Positions 61,576 through 64,000 of a DNA stretch of 64,000 nt are shown one piece after another; positions within the stretch are counted from its first letter, which is position 1, and every line of letters begins with the position of its first letter. The stretch comes from an uncultured Christensenellaceae bacterium (GTDB taxonomy: Bacteria > Bacillota > Clostridia > Christensenellales > Borkfalkiaceae): positions 13,922 through 77,921 of the forward strand of contig CAJUPX010000006.1 in NCBI GenBank assembly GCA_910588685.1, read 5' to 3'. The notes beneath the pieces were generated by a model, which saw only the letters and a program-made list of their open reading frames with translations, searched no databases and was not told where the DNA came from. The translations under genes and the position numbers were made by a program.

Positions 61576-63507
61576 TTATATTAAAGCTCCGTCTATTAAC
61601 CAGTTATAGCGGACATTTTTATTGAATTCTTCTTTGATTTCCAAATCATCCCCATCCACATGATCAACAATTATAATTTGAGGTTTAAAGCCCACTTCTT
61701 CTTCAATTTTTGCTATCTCATCAAAAATGGCTTTGTACATTGAATTAACTGCAGTAATATCAGCAGATGTACGTTTCTTATTACTATCTCCTTGAGGAAA
61801 ATAAACTTGACTAGGTTGATCAAAAAACATTATTAACGGCATTGGTGAATTTTTCTGCTTTGCAAAATAATGCAGAAAACTTAAGAACAATGCAATGTGA
61901 CAAGAAACCCAGTTAGCCCCACTACCCATTTCATCCAAATGAATTTTTTCTTTTTTATTTTGCTGATACACATCAAATGAAGAATCCAATAATCCAAAAT
62001 TTAAATTAATAGGTTTATACTCTTCCTCAAAATCTAGACATTGAGCAAGTCTGTTCATATTGTCAGCAATAAATACTTCCGCTTTTGCTTTTTTTGACTC
62101 AACATCAAAACCTTTTATTTTTTCCTCGTAATATTTAATTTTCTCTTCCAACTCTTTAATTTCCATATCCGTGTCAACAAAAATCTCTTTGTCGCACATA
62201 TCCGCAAAAACACCAATTTTGGCTTTTGCATAATTTATTTGACTAATTTTTGTAGAAAGCTCTTTAGATGTAATATATTTTTCTTCGATTTCTTTTTTTT
62301 GTTTCCACACCTTCTTTATCTGATCAATTACTTTTTGTTTTTCGCGCTCAAATAATCTTATTTCCTCAGAAAAATCTGATGTATATAACTCTGTAATTTT
62401 CAATTCATTATCTAACCAATCAGACGATTGTCTTATTAATTCATCTTGCGCATTTAACTCATCATATTTATGCCCACAAAGAGGGCATAAATAATTTTCC
62501 ACATTGATTGGACTTGCTAAAGTTTCTTCGCTCAAATTTCTAAGCATGGCGGAAAAATTCTTACCATTATTAGAGCAGTCTTTTAAATTATTGATTTTAT
62601 TTTTCCATTCTGTTTCTTGTTCCCTAAGTTCGGCTAACTGCTTTTTCAGTTCATTATATCTTACATCAATTTGATCTCCACTTAAAAACTGAGACTCGTC
62701 AAATTCCGGAAGATTAAGCGCCAAATTTTTGAGTTCATTTAAAGATAAAACCGAATCAAATTGAGAATACGGCTTATCAAGTAATGCATAGTAATTTTTC
62801 AATAATATTTGAAGATTCTCTTTTACATAATGAGATCTCTTTTCAGCTTCTCGCTGCTTTTTCATTTGAAGCTTTAATTGATTTTTTAATTCATTAAGCC
62901 TTATTAAATCGCTATAATATTCTTGACTAATTATCCCCGCAAATACTGGGAACTGTTCAATAACATCCTTGCGTTTATAATAATCAGAGAACCTATAAAA
63001 CAAAGCAAACTTGCTTGCAATTAAATTTTGATGCTGAAACAAATAGGACACCATATTTCTTAAAGATGCTTTTTTGCTTCCATCTTCTTCATTGATTGAA
63101 AGATTAGTTATTTTTAAACCTAACGCTGTTTCAATTTCATATTGGACCGTTAAACGCGGTACAAAGTTTTTATCGTCAAAGTATTGTAAATCTAATGATT
63201 GCACATCAAAATTCCAATCTTCTTTTACTATGCACATTTTCCCTTCATTTTCCCAACTTTGTCGCGCTATTATATATGTATTATTTTCAATCCAAAATGC
63301 AATCACATATAAGTGGGTAAACTCTGTAATTTTTCCTTTAGGTATGGTAGATCTCCTACTACATAAACAATAATCAATTATTTCTACTAATGCACTTTTA
63401 CCCGTTTTCGACCTACCAGTTATAATGTTTACACCTTCATTTAAGTCGACTTCTCTCTTTGCTCCTGAATTGTTAAAAAGAATAATTGCTTTTAAAAAAC
63501 TTCTCAT
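61576..63507 (-). CDS. ABC-3C system Rad50-like ATPase (DUF3732)
   Basis: The 643-residue SMC/Rad50-like ATPase shows Walker A GRSKTGKSALVEIIDYCL at about residues 31-48. Long coiled-coil arms (about 205-310 and 385-480, rich in E/K/L) flank a zinc-hook-like CPLCGHKYDEL near 343. The C-terminal head carries the DUF3732 signature region DEMGSGANWVSCHIALFLSF and a Walker B-like MFFDQPSQVYFPQ, then IIIVDHVDG. DUF3732 proteins are the ATPase of ABC-three-component systems, predicted to be anti-phage or conflict modules. The AT-rich base use (line 61681-61740 is 20 of 60 G+C) differs from the neighbours and suggests transfer. Confidence 0.85.
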   Translation of the reverse strand: MRSFLKAIILFNNSGAKREVDLNEGVNIITGRSKTGKSALVEIIDYCLCSRRSTIPKGKITEFTHLYVIAFWIENNTYIIARQSWENEGKMCIVKEDWNFDVQSLDLQYFDDKNFVPRLTVQYEIETALGLKITNLSINEEDGSKKASLRNMVSYLFQHQNLIASKFALFYRFSDYYKRKDVIEQFPVFAGIISQEYYSDLIRLNELKNQLKLQMKKQREAEKRSHYVKENLQILLKNYYALLDKPYSQFDSVLSLNELKNLALNLPEFDESQFLSGDQIDVRYNELKKQLAELREQETEWKNKINNLKDCSNNGKNFSAMLRNLSEETLASPINVENYLCPLCGHKYDELNAQDELIRQSSDWLDNELKITELYTSDFSEEIRLFEREKQKVIDQIKKVWKQKKEIEEKYITSKELSTKISQINYAKAKIGVFADMCDKEIFVDTDMEIKELEEKIKYYEEKIKGFDVESKKAKAEVFIADNMNRLAQCLDFEEEYKPINLNFGLLDSSFDVYQQNKKEKIHLDEMGSGANWVSCHIALFLSFLHYFAKQKNSPMPLIMFFDQPSQVYFPQGDSNKKRTSADITAVNSMYKAIFDEIAKIEEEVGFKPQIIIVDHVDGDDLEIKEEFNKNVRYNWLIDGALI

Positions 63508-63509
63508 AA

Positions 63510-63998
63510 TTACTCTGCCCCCAAAAATTCTAATATTTCTTTATTTGTATATTGAGAAAGTATAACTCCTAAATAGTGCGAACATCTCAGCCAATCTTTT
63601 ACGCAACCCGAATATTTAGTATAATCTATCTTTTCCACCAGAAAGAGCTTCCCTTTTTTTAAATTAATTTTCTTCTCAGAAGCTAGTATTATAACTGAAT
63701 TCTTACTTTGAGATTCAAGCAAATTGTATCTCGTAAAAAATCCTGCCAATCGTGTTTTACCAGATACTTGAATATTATTGACACTTTGTTTAGTCCCAAA
63801 CAATGTGTCTAATCTACTAAATTTATTTGCAGTTTTCAATTTCTCGCGTGACTCTAAATAAAATAAAATTGGCAATACAATGAAAGAAATACCCAAATCA
63901 CATTCTCTACTATATCCACTTAAAAAACCTTGAATAAGTAACGCTGAAAAGTGCGGATTGGATGATAAACACTTTATATTATTTATGCTCATTATCAT
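63510..63998 (-). CDS. ABC-3C system middle component, possibly partial at the window edge
   Basis: The protein has about 160 residues. The opening NPHFSALLIQGFLSGYSRE and FIVLPILFYLESREKLKTAN match the NPAxGALVLWSFxxGY / LPxPIxLHxxxRExLP pattern that I know from three-component ABC system middle components, small helical proteins linking effector and ATPase. The stop lies 2 nt before the ATPase start. ATG 63992 or 63998 may be the start, but no upstream stop is visible before the window ends, so it could be longer. The effector (first) component is expected beyond 64000. Confidence 0.75.
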   Translation of the reverse strand: MIMSINNIKCLSSNPHFSALLIQGFLSGYSRECDLGISFIVLPILFYLESREKLKTANKFSRLDTLFGTKQSVNNIQVSGKTRLAGFFTRYNLLESQSKNSVIILASEKKINLKKGKLFLVEKIDYTKYSGCVKDWLRCSHYLGVILSQYTNKEILEFLGAE

Positions 63999-64000
63999 TC

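Overview
The window looks like a chromosomal stretch from an uncultured gut Clostridia-type Bacillota (inference). The support is consensus sigma-A promoters, GGAGG-type ribosome binding sites, a long-type SRP RNA with Alu and S domains, Gram-positive lipoproteins with lipobox cysteines, and CUT1 sugar ABC importers beside intracellular glycoside hydrolases. Nearly all space is coding and most genes lie on the minus strand. I see no insertion sequence, CRISPR array, tRNA or rRNA.

Layout. (1) 1-10.1 kb, housekeeping and small modules: the tail of a DUF4130 gene, two XRE-type regulators and a remnant of a third, an Mrp ATPase, the SRP RNA gene, a NatAB-like ABC exporter facing an XRE regulator across a pair of palindromes, a TPR protein with a TIR/DUF4062-like N-terminus, and a large surface transglutaminase-like protein. 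(2) 10.1-26.3 kb, a starch/maltodextrin locus read on the minus strand: starch-binding lipoprotein, amylase lipoprotein, small secreted protein, LacI-type regulator, intracellular GH13, maltodextrin-binding protein, MalF, MalG, MalK-like ATPase and glycogen/maltodextrin phosphorylase. Copies of TTAACCGTTTAA sit upstream of the first genes and are likely LacI operators. (3) 26.5-28 kb, a stand-alone GH43 gene. (4) 28-60.3 kb, a tightly packed minus-strand run of 19 genes, which I read as one or a few operons. It starts with an AraC regulator, then a DUF1189-like membrane protein, GH42, two substrate-binding lipoproteins, GH97, two permeases, an ABC ATPase, two unusual surface lipoproteins, GH31, an unclassified (alpha/alpha)6 enzyme, GH78, GH2, and rhamnose catabolism (RhaB, RhaA, RhaD, FucO). 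The logic is capture and import of a rhamnose-containing, galactose-decorated plant glycan or glycoside, intracellular trimming, and conversion of rhamnose to dihydroxyacetone phosphate plus propanediol. (5) 60.3-61.5 kb, a candidate structured small RNA with its own promoter and terminator, and a frameshifted small gene. (6) 61.6-64 kb, visibly AT-rich, two components of an ABC-three-component (ABC-3C) conflict/defence module; the third should lie beyond the right edge.

The items most worth a second look are the ABC-3C edge module, the 1565-residue repeat lipoprotein and its smaller companion, the ABC ATPase with an insertion inside its helical domain, the candidate small RNA near 60.6 kb, and the TIR-like TPR protein.
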